Below are positions 12,498 to 23,640 of a stretch of 64,000 nt of DNA, one piece after another. Source of the DNA: Luzula sylvatica. Its lineage: Eukaryota > Streptophyta > Magnoliopsida > Poales > Juncaceae. Both the position numbers and the translations under genes were made by a program. Position 1 is the first letter of the stretch, and the number at the start of each line of letters is the position of its first letter. The stretch spans positions 4,318,655 through 4,382,654 of the forward strand of contig OX326961.1 in assembly GCA_946800325.1 (NCBI GenBank). Direction: 5' to 3'. A model generated the notes under the pieces. That model did no database searches, had not been told where the DNA came from, and was given only the letters and a program-made list of their open reading frames with translations.

Positions 12498-13646
12498 TTT
12501 CAGATCTACCTAAAAGGTACTCATGCATATCCAATACGCACGATTTTAGAGAATATAGCTCGCGTATCAAATACCAAGCTATGCACATCAATGTGCCGAT
12601 TTTATTATCAAGCCCGACTTAGTACGACTCGTTGTGTGACCATGTAGGTTCGACTTAACGATGGCAGTAGGTTGTTTCCAATACCTACAAGCTCATGAGC
12701 GGGATCTAGTCACTCCATCATAGCTACCCATGTTAAACGAAAAATGATTGTGATCATTGTGCCTATCTCGAATAGCGGTTACTAGTTCTCTTGTTTACGA
12801 TATCCGTTAATCAAAAGGCACGGTAATAGTCATCCTTATAATTTGATTAACTATACTTATTCCCCGATTCCGAGTTGAGTTAACAAATTTCAATCGATAT
12901 TAACCATTAATATCATTGACTGTGGCCACAGTTTTCGTTAATCGACTCATCGAGCGGCGCCTAAGAGATATCTCTTCCTTTCGGAATAAACAATTCCTAT
13001 CTTGGAGACTCACATTGAATTCCGTGTTTCGGACAATACCCAATGATGACCCTTTTAACTCCCTGTTACGGTGAGCGTAAGATCATATCAAAGCATTGTG
13101 TTACGCACGTAACGCAATCAATGATCCCCTCAAGTATGAAGAATCTAAAACCCCATCCGTCGCAAGTCCATCTATAATGACTAAACCATGTCATGGTCTC
13201 GCGGCTTCGGTCATATCCAATATATGTAACCTAACATATATCTACGTTCCCGATTCGACAAACACCTTTGTCCCATGATTAGCAAAACATAATCATCTCC
13301 TCGGCAAACGTACTAGTGTACGCGTTCAGTCTATTATCCAATAATAGAAATGCTTCTCTCTTAAGCAAGCTGATTCGCGACTAGGGATGTTTAGAAATGA
13401 CACTTTAAGTGTGACGGTTTCGCTGCACATGGTCCTCAACCATGTCGACGTCCACACAAGTTCAAATCAAGGTTCATGTAACAATCATATTACACAACCT
13501 AGCACACAGTTTTCATATAAGATAGATGCAAAAATGAAAAATTTTAAAATTCTGAAATTGCATTACTATAAGATAAGTTTGGGGTGATACAACATTTACT
13601 AATCTATTAGACTAATCTCGTCCTACGAAACTATCGTTTTAGATAA
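12498..13646 (-). other. Copia 3' non-coding region between pol and the 3' LTR
   Basis: About 1.15 kb of unique sequence lies between the Gag-Pol stop codon and the polypurine tract. I see no recognisable coding frame on the element strand and no envelope-like gene. Short open frames on the opposite strand (for example 13096-13278 and 13387-13587) show no family motifs. It may serve as a long 3' untranslated region. Confidence 0.75.
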
Positions 13647-16600
13647 CTAACTACTCTCTTCCTCCTCTAGGTATCTCAAACCTATAGCTTTCGCATGATA
13701 ATCGTGCTTAGCTTGCGAGAGTGGCTTAGTAAACGGGTCCGCAACATTCCTGTCAGTATCAATCTTCTCAATGATCACATCCTTCCTTTGCAAAATCTCA
13801 CGGATCAAGTGAAATTTTCTGAGTATGTGCTTGGAGCGGTGATGTGCCCTCGGTTCCTTGGACTGTGCTATTGCGCCCGTATTGTCGCAATACACAACTA
13901 CAGGTTCCGAGATGCTCGGGACTACACCAAGCTCCGACACAAACTTCTTGATCCAAACCGCCTCCTTTGCCGCTTCGGAAGCCGCAATATACTCCGATTC
14001 AGTTGTAGAGTCTGCTATCGTGGGTTGTTTGGAACTTTTCCAAACTACCGCTCCACCATTTAGACAAAACACGTATCCGCTTTGTGATCGAAAGTCATCG
14101 ACACATGTTTGGAAACTGGCGTCGGTATATCCATTGATGACCAACCCGGATGTCTTTCCACCATAAATTAGAAATTGATCCTTAGTTCTTCGTAAGTACT
14201 TAAGGATGTTCTTAACCGCGATCCAATGCATATCCCCTGGATTAGATTGGTAACGCGAAACGACGCTCAATGCATACGACACATCGGGGCGCGTACAAAT
14301 CATGGCATACATAATTGATCCAACCGCCGAAGCGTATGGAACAATACTCATCGCATTCTTATCTTCGCTCGATGTCGGACATTGAGCTTTAGAATACGAT
14401 ATGCCACTCGACATTGGAAGAAGTCCTTTCTTCGAATTTTGCATTGAAAACCGTTTCAACACTTTGTCGATGTACGTGCTTTGACTCAAGCCGAGTAACT
14501 TCTTGGATCTATCTCTATAAATCCTCACGCCTAATATATAGGCGGCCTCGCCCAAATCTTTCATAGCGAAACGAGTATTTAAATACTTCTTAACATCCGT
14601 AAGCATCGGAATGTCGTTTCCTATGATCAAGATGTCGTCTACATATAGTACAAGAAATACTACGCAGCTCCCACTAACCTTCTTGTAAACACAAGGTTCT
14701 TCTACGTTTTTCACGAAATTATATTCTCGTATAACTTCATCGAAACGTATGTTCCAACTCCGAGAAGCTTGCTTCAATCCATAAATGGATCGTTGCAATT
14801 TGCACACTTTATTCGGACTCTTCGAATCGACAAAACCCTCGGGCTGTGTCATGTACACATCCTCTTCTAAGTTCCCGTTAAGGAATGCGGTTTTGACATC
14901 CATTTGCCAAATCTCGTAGTCATAATACGCAGAGATAGCAAGTAAGATCCGTATGGATTTAAGCATAGCTACTGGTGAAAACGTTTCTTCATAGTCGACA
15001 CCATGAATTTGTTTGAAACCTTTCGCCACAAGCCGTGCTTTATAAGTGTTCACATTCCCATCCATGTCGGTCTTCTTCTTGAAAACCCACTTACATCCCA
15101 CTGGTTTAACCCCGGGAGGTGGATCAATCAAGTTCCAAACTTGATTATCGTACATGGATTGAATCTCGGATTTCATGGCAGTTTGCCACTTATCGGAATC
15201 CTCGCTTTTCATAGCCTCGCGATAAGATGTCGGTTCATCATCTATGAATTCGACTTCATCGTCATTTGCCACGATAAAACCATATCGTATAGGCTCTTGA
15301 CGAATCCTACCCGATCTACGAATTGCGCCTTGTGCACTTGACTCCGGATCCTCAACATTTGAGGAAACCGGATCAACGTTCATCGGTTCAACGTTTGTTT
15401 GCGGTTCTCGAATTTCTTCGAGATCTATTTCATATCCATCCATTCTTTTAGATATAAATTCCTCCTCTAAGAAGGTACCTCCACGAGCAACAAACACTTT
15501 GTTCTCGTATGGATGATAGAAATAATATCCCTTTGTTTCCTTGGGATAACCTACAAATAAACATTTTTCAGATTTGGGATCGAGTTTATCCGCGATTAAT
15601 CTGCGGACATAAGCTTCACATCCCCAAATCTTAACGTAAGACAATTTCGGAACTTTTCCGGTCCATATCTCATATGGTGTCTTAGGTACCGATTTAGAAG
15701 GTATGCGGTTTAATAAGTAAGCCGCTGTCTCTAGGGCATATCCCCAAAACGATTTTGGAAGGGAAGTTTGACTCATCATGGATCGAACCATGTCCAACAA
15801 GGTTCGATTCCTCCTCTCGGACACACCATTCCATTGTGGCGTTCCTGCCGGAGTCCATTGTGGAACTATTCCACAATCTTTTAGATGATCTTCAAACTCA
15901 TAGCTCAAATATTCGCCACCTCGATCCGATCGAATGGCTTTAATTTTCTTGCCAAGCTGATTTTCAACTTCGTTTTGAAACTCTTTGAATCTTTCAAAGG
16001 TCTCCGCTTTCGTACGCATCAAATAAATATATCCATATCTACTATGATCGTCCGTAAACGTAACAAAGTATCGATAGCCTCCTCTTGCCTCGATACTCAT
16101 CGGTCCACACACATCGGAATGTATGAGTTCCAATAGATCGTTGGACCGCTCTCCGACTTTGGAGAACGGCGCCTTAGTCATCTTGCCAAGCAAACAAGAT
16201 TCGCAATTCCCAAATGAATCCAATTCAAATGAGTCTAGCATTCCATCTTTATGGAGTCTAGCAATGCGTTTCTCATTCACATGACCGAGACGACAATGCC
16301 AAAAGAAAGTCCGATTATCAACTTTAGGTTTAATCCTTTTTGCATTAACGTTATATATAGACTTATTATTTCCGTGATCGAAATCCAACACATAAAGACC
16401 ATTTTCTAACAGAACATTTCCATAGATAATAGAATCCTTACATATCGAAAACTCATTATTCCTAATAACGAATTCATAGCCATCATTGGCCAGTTTCGAC
16501 ACACTTATTATGTTCTTACATAATGTCGGTACATAATAACAATTATTTAGTACTAAAATAAGTCCACTAGGTAAAGTCAAATTAACTACTCCTACGGCAA

Positions 16601-17618
16601 ACGCAGCAACTCTTGCTCCATTCCCGACGCGTAGATCGACTTCACCCTTTTCCAACCTTCGACTATTTTGAAGAACCTGCATATTTCGACAAATATGAGT
16701 CCCACAACCGGTATCCAATACCCAATTAGTCATAGTGGAAATATTAACTTCAATAACGTTAATACCTGAGAGGCCGGTCGCTGAAACCGCCTTGCCCTTC
16801 TTCACCTCCTCGAGGTAAGACTTGCAATCGCGCTTCCAATGTCCAGCCTTGTGACAATGAAAACACGTCTCATCCTTGGATTTTTCCTTTCCCCTTTTAT
16901 TCGGCTTCGAACGTTTCTTAGCCGAACCGCCCTTGGACTTTGATCTCTTACGATCCTTATTCTGAATTGTGAGAACATTTCCGGCAACTCTTGCCCTGTT
17001 CTCTCCGGACGACTTTAACGTCTCCGATTCAAAATTCTTGAGCATTCCGTGAAGCTCAGGGATCGTCTTATCCATCGAATGCATGTGATAGTTAGTCACG
17101 AACGGAGAAAACATTGGAGGAAGTGCACACAAGATCAAATCTTGTTGCATAATCTTCGACAATTTCTCTCCTAGCTTCTCAAGACGGTCTATGAGAGCTT
17201 GCACCTTCAAAACGTGAGAGCTAACCGAAGACCCCGAAGGCATCTTGCAGTTTACCAACTCTTTGAGCGTACTGAACCGTTCAATACGCTCCTGCTCTTG
17301 GAACATTTCCTTGAGCACAACGTCTATGATGTGCGCATCCGAGTCCTCAAACTGCTTTTGAAGACTAGCGTCCATACATGCCAACATGAGGCACGTAACA
17401 TCATTTGAGTCCTTCTTAAGTTTCTCAAACGCGGCCTTTTCTTCGGCCGTAGCATCGGGGCCCGGTTCCACTAGTTCCGTATCCAATACGTGACTCTTGC
17501 CCTCTTGCCTGAGAACTATTCTCAGGTTTCGGTGCCAGTCAAAGTAGTTCCGACCCACTAGCTTATCCTTTTCTAAAGTCGATCTAATCGACATGGTGTT
17601 GGTGTTACTAGAAGACAT
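13647..17618 (-). CDS. Copia Gag-Pol polyprotein (1323 aa)
   Basis: One frame encodes all proteins the element needs to package, copy and integrate itself. Gag occupies about residues 1-290 and begins with the plant-copia pattern KLVGRNYFDWHRNLRIVLRQ; it ends in a CCHC zinc knuckle (C252, C255, H260, C265) after a Lys/Arg-rich stretch. The aspartic protease has DTG at 302-304. A GAG-pre-integrase segment (about 435-490, WHCRLGHVNEKRI) precedes the integrase core with D502, D565 and E601 (D,D35,E spacing). Reverse transcriptase spans about 825-1070 with YVDD at 992-995. RNase H spans about 1160-1300, with D1166, E1207 and D1245 as likely catalytic positions. No stop or frameshift is seen, and the length is normal for the superfamily. 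The start codon is the first ATG, 1.5 kb inside the 5' LTR. Gag and Pol are in the same frame, so the Gag/Pol ratio must be set by other means. Confidence 0.97.
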   Translation of the reverse strand: MSSSNTNTMSIRSTLEKDKLVGRNYFDWHRNLRIVLRQEGKSHVLDTELVEPGPDATAEEKAAFEKLKKDSNDVTCLMLACMDASLQKQFEDSDAHIIDVVLKEMFQEQERIERFSTLKELVNCKMPSGSSVSSHVLKVQALIDRLEKLGEKLSKIMQQDLILCALPPMFSPFVTNYHMHSMDKTIPELHGMLKNFESETLKSSGENRARVAGNVLTIQNKDRKRSKSKGGSAKKRSKPNKRGKEKSKDETCFHCHKAGHWKRDCKSYLEEVKKGKAVSATGLSGINVIEVNISTMTNWVLDTGCGTHICRNMQVLQNSRRLEKGEVDLRVGNGARVAAFAVGVVNLTLPSGLILVLNNCYYVPTLCKNIISVSKLANDGYEFVIRNNEFSICKDSIIYGNVLLENGLYVLDFDHGNNKSIYNVNAKRIKPKVDNRTFFWHCRLGHVNEKRIARLHKDGMLDSFELDSFGNCESCLLGKMTKAPFSKVGERSNDLLELIHSDVCGPMSIEARGGYRYFVTFTDDHSRYGYIYLMRTKAETFERFKEFQNEVENQLGKKIKAIRSDRGGEYLSYEFEDHLKDCGIVPQWTPAGTPQWNGVSERRNRTLLDMVRSMMSQTSLPKSFWGYALETAAYLLNRIPSKSVPKTPYEIWTGKVPKLSYVKIWGCEAYVRRLIADKLDPKSEKCLFVGYPKETKGYYFYHPYENKVFVARGGTFLEEEFISKRMDGYEIDLEEIREPQTNVEPMNVDPVSSNVEDPESSAQGAIRRSGRIRQEPIRYGFIVANDDEVEFIDDEPTSYREAMKSEDSDKWQTAMKSEIQSMYDNQVWNLIDPPPGVKPVGCKWVFKKKTDMDGNVNTYKARLVAKGFKQIHGVDYEETFSPVAMLKSIRILLAISAYYDYEIWQMDVKTAFLNGNLEEDVYMTQPEGFVDSKSPNKVCKLQRSIYGLKQASRSWNIRFDEVIREYNFVKNVEEPCVYKKVSGSCVVFLVLYVDDILIIGNDIPMLTDVKKYLNTRFAMKDLGEAAYILGVRIYRDRSKKLLGLSQSTYIDKVLKRFSMQNSKKGLLPMSSGISYSKAQCPTSSEDKNAMSIVPYASAVGSIMYAMICTRPDVSYALSVVSRYQSNPGDMHWIAVKNILKYLRRTKDQFLIYGGKTSGLVINGYTDASFQTCVDDFRSQSGYVFCLNGGAVVWKSSKQPTIADSTTESEYIAASEAAKEAVWIKKFVSELGVVPSISEPVVVYCDNTGAIAQSKEPRAHHRSKHILRKFHLIREILQRKDVIIEKIDTDRNVADPFTKPLSQAKHDYHAKAIGLRYLEEEESS

Positions 17619-17948
17619 ATTCTACAAATGAAATAAAAGATTGATTACTAACGTTGCGTACTTATCTTATAGGGCTTATATGATGATTATATGATAGTGT
17701 TATTTTATCGAATCGATAACCCTCATACCGATACGGGACTCCAAGTCCATAACACTCAAGACCCATATTTTACGATCCTCCCACAAGTTGCTTTGGCAGA
17801 CGAATGGGATCTCGCTATTTAGGTAGGATTATATCCAATCACATCCAATGCGACTCTTGAACCTTTATAGGATTTCGGTGATGGATCGTATCCAATACAA
17901 TCCCAGTTCCGTGTGTGCATCCTATCTATGCCCCGAACTTCCAATCAA

Positions 17949-18128
17949 GTCGGCTTTGGCCTCAACCCTTACTGGCTAGAACGGTTAAGTCACAACCATA
18001 CTCATCGTATCGTTCAAATAAACTACTAATAAGTCGGCTTTGGCCTTAACCCTTATCAGTCCCTATTTAACGCTTGCCACCCCGTCGATGACTACAATAA
18101 CCCATGTCGGCTTTGGCCTTAACCCATG
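17949..18128 (-). repeat. Triplicated short repeat in the Copia leader
   Basis: GTCGGCTTTGGCC followed by TTAACCC or TCAACCC occurs three times, beginning near 17949, 18033 and 18105, about 70-85 bp apart. The copies are nearly perfect over about 20 bases, with diverged sequence between them. Function is unknown; an RNA structural or packaging role is possible but only inferred. Confidence 0.85.
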
Positions 18129-18420
18129 TGAGACGTAGTACCGATCATAGTGGTTGTGAATATGGAAGGCATTTCCATGACTTAAATATTATGAGGGATC
18201 ATGCCATTGCACGTTTCTAAATCCGTGACATAATCCAATTATATCACTATCACAAGATTTTCATAAATGCATATGTATTTATTTGGGAGTCTAATTATCC
18301 TAAATAATTATCTAATTATATGCTAGTATGATTGATGCCGATCAAATCGATATAAAGAACTCAAAATTCCAAGTTGTGTAGCCAAAGTTATCACGAAAAC
18401 AAAATCAGCAACCAGAAACC

Positions 18421-18876
18421 AGTCCGTTGCAACGCAACATAGTCCGTTGCAACGGACCTCCTGTATACTTGGCACTCCGTTACAACGGAATACCAGTCCG
18501 TTACAACGCTATTTATTCCGGAGTTTGGCCAAAATTGCCAGAAACAGGTCCGTTGCAACGCAACCTTGGTCCGTTACAACGCTATTTTCTGCAAACCTTT
18601 GTCCAAATTTCCAGAAACCTGTCCGTTACAACGCAACATATAGTCCGTTGCAACGGACAAAACTGCGTAGACATCCGTTATAACGGACCCAGTCCGTTAC
18701 CACGGACTCCAATAGACACCATTGGCATCCCCGCAACCTCGTATCTGATACAGGTTCCGTTACAACGGACTCCAAGTCCGTTGCAACGGAATATGCATTT
18801 TTCACAGTTCTCTTCACACCCCCGTATCCTATACAGGGTCCGTTACAACGGACACCAGGTCCGTTATAACGGACTA
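18421..18876. repeat. Cluster of about 14 palindromic TCCGTTRCAACGGA motifs in the Copia leader
   Basis: Motifs of the form TCCGTTGCAACGGA, TCCGTTACAACGGA and TCCGTTATAACGGA, or with a broken right arm (CCGTTGCAACGCAAC, CCGTTACAACGCTAT), occur near 18422, 18442, 18475, 18494, 18548, 18570, 18620, 18643, 18672, 18691, 18755, 18775, 18838 and 18858. Many are close pairs spaced about 18-23 bp. The half-site AACGG is a known core of plant MYB-type sites (MSA-like), so a transcription-factor or RNA-hairpin role is possible; this is inference. Confidence 0.85.
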
Positions 18877-19115
18877 TGGGATTTTTGAACTGCTGTTTTC
18901 GCTCGTTTCCAAAACGATCAATCATGAAACCTTTTCACGATTATTCCTAGATACTCTCAATCAACTATTGATCGATCTCTAGCGAATTTCACTTGTGATT
19001 TTAATGGAATTTGACATTCTAAATATGTAACATCATGCAAACGGGTACGAACTTTGATAACCCGTGCGTATATCTAATATACGACTATGATTCGACCCTC
19101 GAATCGATGGCGATC

Positions 19116-19127
19116 GCTCTGATACCA
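19116..19127 (-). other. Copia primer-binding site (initiator tRNA-Met)
   Basis: On the minus strand this reads TGGTATCAGAGC, complementary to the 3' end of plant initiator tRNA-Met, the usual copia primer. It lies one base inside the 5' LTR, which fixes both the element orientation and the LTR edge. Confidence 0.95.
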
Positions 19128-19128
19128 C

Positions 19129-20103
19129 TGTAGGGGAATATCCCCGGCCCCGGGCCTGCGCAGCGGATATGTAGGCCCGGTCCGGTTCCCCGATTCCCGA
19201 GATCACGCCACGACTTCGAGGGTACGATGCAAATAGAAGGTTAGATCCATACCAGTTCCAAATTGATGGAACACGAAGGGTTGATCGCTGCCTCCTATTC
19301 CTCCGGTCACGTTGGTGACTTTACGCGCGTCCCACACCGTGCGTCCTTCACCGTTCGTTCCCGTTCTTCGATCCTTCGGTTCGATCACAACGGAGAGCCC
19401 CAAGTGTTGCTCCTCCACACGTATCCACCTTGAGTCGGAAGACGCCGGACACGGATACACCTGCCTAGACGATGTATCGGTGCACTTGCTTGATCTCGAT
19501 CGATTCTCTATTAATCTCTCTTCGTGCCTTTTCACTCACAAAAGATCAAATCTGAATTTGCTCTTTTCTTATGTCTTGGGCAGAATATTGCTTTGAATTA
19601 CTTCTGAATTCCTTAGTGAAGATGAGAGAGAAAATCCTATTTATACCTAATAGGATAAGGATTAGCCAAAAGGCATGTATATCCAATATACACCCTTTCA
19701 TACAGAAAACTGTATGAACCTGTTCAGTATTCTGTCCAGACGAAATTGATAACTTTCTCTGACAGAAAATCAACCAACACGAAAGTTGTAGATAATCTTA
19801 TTATCTACTCAACCCAATTTGGCCCAGCCCAATTGGAGTTCGTATGCAAAAGTTATGACTGTTTTACTAACTGTATGTCATACTGTTGCACCCTTTCGGT
19901 ATTTCACAGAAACGACACTTATACTTCGTTCATATGAAATATATTTCTATATGAAGGTTGTAGATAATCTCATTATCTATCTAACCCAATTTGAACCATT
20001 CTAATTGGATTTTCCCACTGAAAGTTATGGCCACGAATGTACGACTACATTCGTTTATCCTTGTGTACACTTTTACGGTTGATCCGAAACTGTATTTCTT
20101 TCA
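19129..20103 (-). repeat. Copia 5' LTR
   Basis: 975 bp with TG...CA ends and about 99.5% identical to the left LTR. It lies next to the primer-binding site, so it is the promoter-bearing copy that drives transcription toward lower coordinates. Confidence 0.97.
19638..19645 (-). promoter_or_regulatory. TATA box of the Copia 5' LTR
   Basis: TATAAATA on the minus strand in a run reading TAGGTATAAATAGGATTTTC. Transcription would start some 25-35 bases further left (inferred). The match is preserved in the other LTR at 12019-12026. Confidence 0.7.
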
Positions 20104-20108
20104 CTTCC
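20104..20108. repeat. Target-site duplication CTTCC, right of the Copia element
   Basis: This copy matches 11505-11509 exactly. The sequence that follows (TACATACCCAC) restores the satellite motif CTTCCTACATACCCAC. Confidence 0.95.
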
Positions 20109-21744
20109 TACATACCCACTAACTAACTAACTACCTACCTTCCCACTAACTAACTAACTAACTATCTAACTAACTAAATAACTAACTAGCTAACTAACTA
20201 ACTACTAGATAACTAACTAAATAACTAACTAACTAACAACTTGATAACTAACAAACAAACTAATTGAATAACTAACTAACTAACTAACTACAAGCAAGCT
20301 GACAAAATAACTAACAAGCAAATTACTAGATAACTAACATAATAATTAACTAATTTGCTAACTAACTGTTGTCTTAAATACCTATTAACAAACTAGCTAA
20401 CTAACTAACTACCTACCTTCCTACATACCAACCAACTAACTAACTAACTAAATAAATAAATAACTAACCGGCTAACTACTAGCTAACGAACTAACTAACT
20501 AACTAACTTACTACTAGATAACTAACTAATTAACTGACTAACTAAATAAATAACTAGTTAACTAACTAACTAACTACTAGCTAACTAACTAATTAACTAA
20601 CTAATTAACAACTATCTAACAAACTAACTACCTTCTTACATACATATTTACTAACAAACTAACTAACCAATTAACTAACGAACTAACTAACGAACTAACT
20701 AACCAACCAACTAACTAACTAACCAACTAACTAACTACTAGATAACTAACTAAATACCTATCAAATTAACTAACAAACAATCTTTCTACATACCTATTAA
20801 CTAATTAACTTACTAACCAACTGACTAACTAACTACATACCTTCTTACATAACCGCTAACTAACTAAGTAACTAACTAATTAACTAACTAACTACTAGCT
20901 AACTAACTAACTAAATAAATAACTAATTGATTAACTAACTAACTAACTAACTAACTACTAGATAACTAACTCACTAATTAACTAACTAACAAATTAACTA
21001 TCTAACAAACTAACTAACTACCTTTTTACATACATATTAGCTAACTAACTAACTAACTGATTAACTCACTAACTAACTAATTAACAAATTAACGAACTAA
21101 GTAACTAACTAACAAACTAGCTACCTTCCTACACACCCACTAAATAACGAACATACTAACTAACTAACTAACTAACTTACTATCTAACTCACTAACTAAC
21201 TAAATAACTAACTAAATAACTAACTAACTAACTACCTACCTACATACCCACTAACTATCAACCTTCATACATACCCACCAACTAACTAACTAATTAACAA
21301 ACTATCTAATTAACTAACTAACAAACTAACAAACTACTATCTAACTAACTAACTAACTAGTTAACTAAGTAACTAAGTAACTTACTAGCTACCTTTCCTA
21401 CATACCCACTAACTAACTAACTAACTAACTTACTAACTAACTTACTAACTACTAGCTAACTAACTAACTAGCCAACTAATTAACTACCTTCCTACATACC
21501 TATTAACTAACTAACTAACTAACTAACTACTAGCTAGCTAGCTAGGTAACTAACTAACTAACTAGCCAACTAACTTACTAACTAACTACTTACTAACTAA
21601 CTAACTAACTAACTAACAAACTACTTGCTAACTAACTAACTAATTAACTAACTAACTTACTAACTACCTTCATACATACCTATAAACTAACTAATTAGCT
21701 AACTACCTAACTAACTAATTAACTAACTACCTTCCAACAAACTC

Positions 21745-21777
<33 letters not shown>

Positions 21778-22159
21778 CTGACTAACTAACTAACTAATTA
21801 ACTAGTGTCTAATTACCTAACTAACAAATTAACTAACTAACTAACTAACTAACTAACCAATTGTATCCCTAGATATCTATCTAAATCACTAAATAACTAA
21901 GTATGTAACTAACTACTAGATATCTATCTAAATAACAAACTAATTAACTAACAAACTCTCTTCCTACATACCTATTTACTAACTAACCAACTACCTTTCT
22001 AACTAACAAACTAACAAACTAACTAACTAACTAACTAAATAACTAAATAACTAAGTGACTAACTAATTAACTAATTAACAAATTAACTAAATAACTATCT
22101 TCCTACATACCTATTAACTAACTAACTAACTAACTACCTACCTACCTTTCTACATACCC

Positions 22160-22192
<33 letters not shown>

Positions 22193-23252
22193 CTAACTAC
22201 CAAAATAACTAACTAGTTAACTAACTAACCACTAGATAACTAACAAACTAACTAACTAAATAACTAACTAATTAACTAACTAAATAAATAACTAACTAAC
22301 TACTAGATAACTAACTAACTAAATAACTAAATAACTAACTAATTACTAGCTAGCTGACAAAATAACTAACTAACTAATTACTAGATAACTAACATAATAA
22401 CTAACAAATTTACTAACTAACTATCTTCTTAAATACCATTTAATTTACTAACTAACTAAATCGCTAACTAGCTAACTACTAGCTAACTAACTAGCTAACT
22501 AAATAAATAACTAACTGATGACCTAACTAACTAACTGACTACAAGATAACTAACTAACTAACTGATTAACTAACTAACTAACTAACTAACTAAATAACTA
22601 ACTATCTAACTAACTAACTAACTACCTTGATACATACATATTGATTAAAAAACTAACTCACTAACTAACTAACTAACTAACTACGAACCTATTAACTAAC
22701 TAACTAACTAAGTAACTACTAGCTAACACACTGACTAGCTAACTAACTAACTACCTTCCTATCAAATAACTAACTAATTAACTAACTAACAACCTTCCTA
22801 TTAAATATCTAACTAATTAAGTAACTAACTAACTAATTAAGTAACTAATTAAGTAACTAACTGACTAATTAACTACCGAACTAACTTACTAACTAACTAC
22901 CTTTATACATGCCTATTAAATAACTAACTAACTAACTACCTAAGCAATTAACAAACTCATTTTTTAACTAACTAACTAATTTCCAATATACCTATTAACT
23001 AACTAACTATGTAAGTAACTACTAGCTAACAAACTGACTAGCTAACCAACTAACTAACTTATTAATTAACTACCTTCCTACATACCCACTAACTAATTAA
23101 GTAACTAACTAACTAACTAACTAACTACTGGTTAACAAGCTAATTAAAAAATTAACTAACTAACTTACTAAATAACTTCCTTCATGCATACCTATTAACT
23201 AACTAACTAACTAACTACATTACTAATTAACTAACTACCTTCGTATGCACGC

Positions 23253-23285
<33 letters not shown>

Positions 23286-23296
23286 ATAACTAACTA
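20109..23296 (-). repeat. CTAA satellite, block 6 (right part, after the Copia insertion)
   Basis: The CTAA-orientation satellite resumes after the insertion. Landmarks include CTTCTTACATACATATTTAC (near 20631), CTTTCTACATACC (near 20782) and CTTCCTACATACC (near 21486). From about 22680 it is a near copy of 3770-4385, including CTTCCTATCAAATAAC and AACTCATTTTTTAAC. It flips to GTTA at about 23296. No gene is visible. Confidence 0.94.
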
Positions 23297-23558
23297 GTTA
23301 TTTAGTTAGTTAGTTACTTAGCTAGTGGGTATGTACGAAGGTAGCTAGTTAGTTAGTTAATTAGTTAATTACTTAGTTAGTTAGTTAATTGGTTAGTTAT
23401 TTAGTTAGTTAGTTATTAATTTAATTAGTAAGCGACTTTGTTAGTGGGTATGTAGGAAGGTAGTTAGTAAGTTAGTCAGTTAGTTAGTTAGTTAGTTAAT
23501 ATGGACGTAGGAAGATAGTTTGTTAGTTAATTAGTTAGTTATTTAGTTAGTTATCTAG

Positions 23559-23640
<82 letters not shown>

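Larger units (their letters stand above)
17619..19115 (-). other. Copia untranslated leader between primer site and gag
   Basis: A leader of about 1.5 kb, long for a copia element. It holds two notable repeat groups annotated separately: three copies of a GTCGGCTTTGGCC repeat and about 14 palindromic TCCGTTRCAACGGA-type motifs. Open frames through the palindrome cluster (18427-18925, both strands) arise from repetition and look non-coding. Confidence 0.8.
11510..20103 (-). mobile_element. Full-length Ty1/copia LTR retrotransposon
   Basis: The 8594-bp element lies on the minus strand with TG...CA ends, two 975-bp LTRs (11510-12484 and 19129-20103), a TSD of CTTCC, a primer-binding site for initiator tRNA-Met, a polypurine tract and one uninterrupted Gag-Pol frame. 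The order protease, integrase, reverse transcriptase, RNase H identifies the copia superfamily. The LTRs differ at five positions that I could find (about 0.5%). With plant substitution rates commonly used for LTR dating (7e-9 to 1.3e-8 per site per year), that gives roughly 0.2-0.4 million years, which is an inference. Coding capacity looks intact, so it may be autonomous. I do not assign a copia lineage. Confidence 0.97.

Noticed and set aside
11584..12647. Small open frames in the Copia LTR (for example 110 aa at 11584-11916, repeated at 19203-19535)
   Set aside because: They repeat with the LTR on either strand, show no protein-family motifs and overlap each other in several frames. The LTR is a regulatory, non-coding sequence.
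18427..18925. Open frames of 78-153 aa across the palindrome cluster
   Set aside because: The frames exist because the palindromic motif repeats without stops; both strands give similar low-complexity peptides. Treated as repeat, not gene.
19116..19127. tRNA gene at the Copia primer-binding site
   Set aside because: Only 12 bases complementary to the 3' end of initiator tRNA are present, with no cloverleaf around them; the same applies to the Athila site at 45959-45976.
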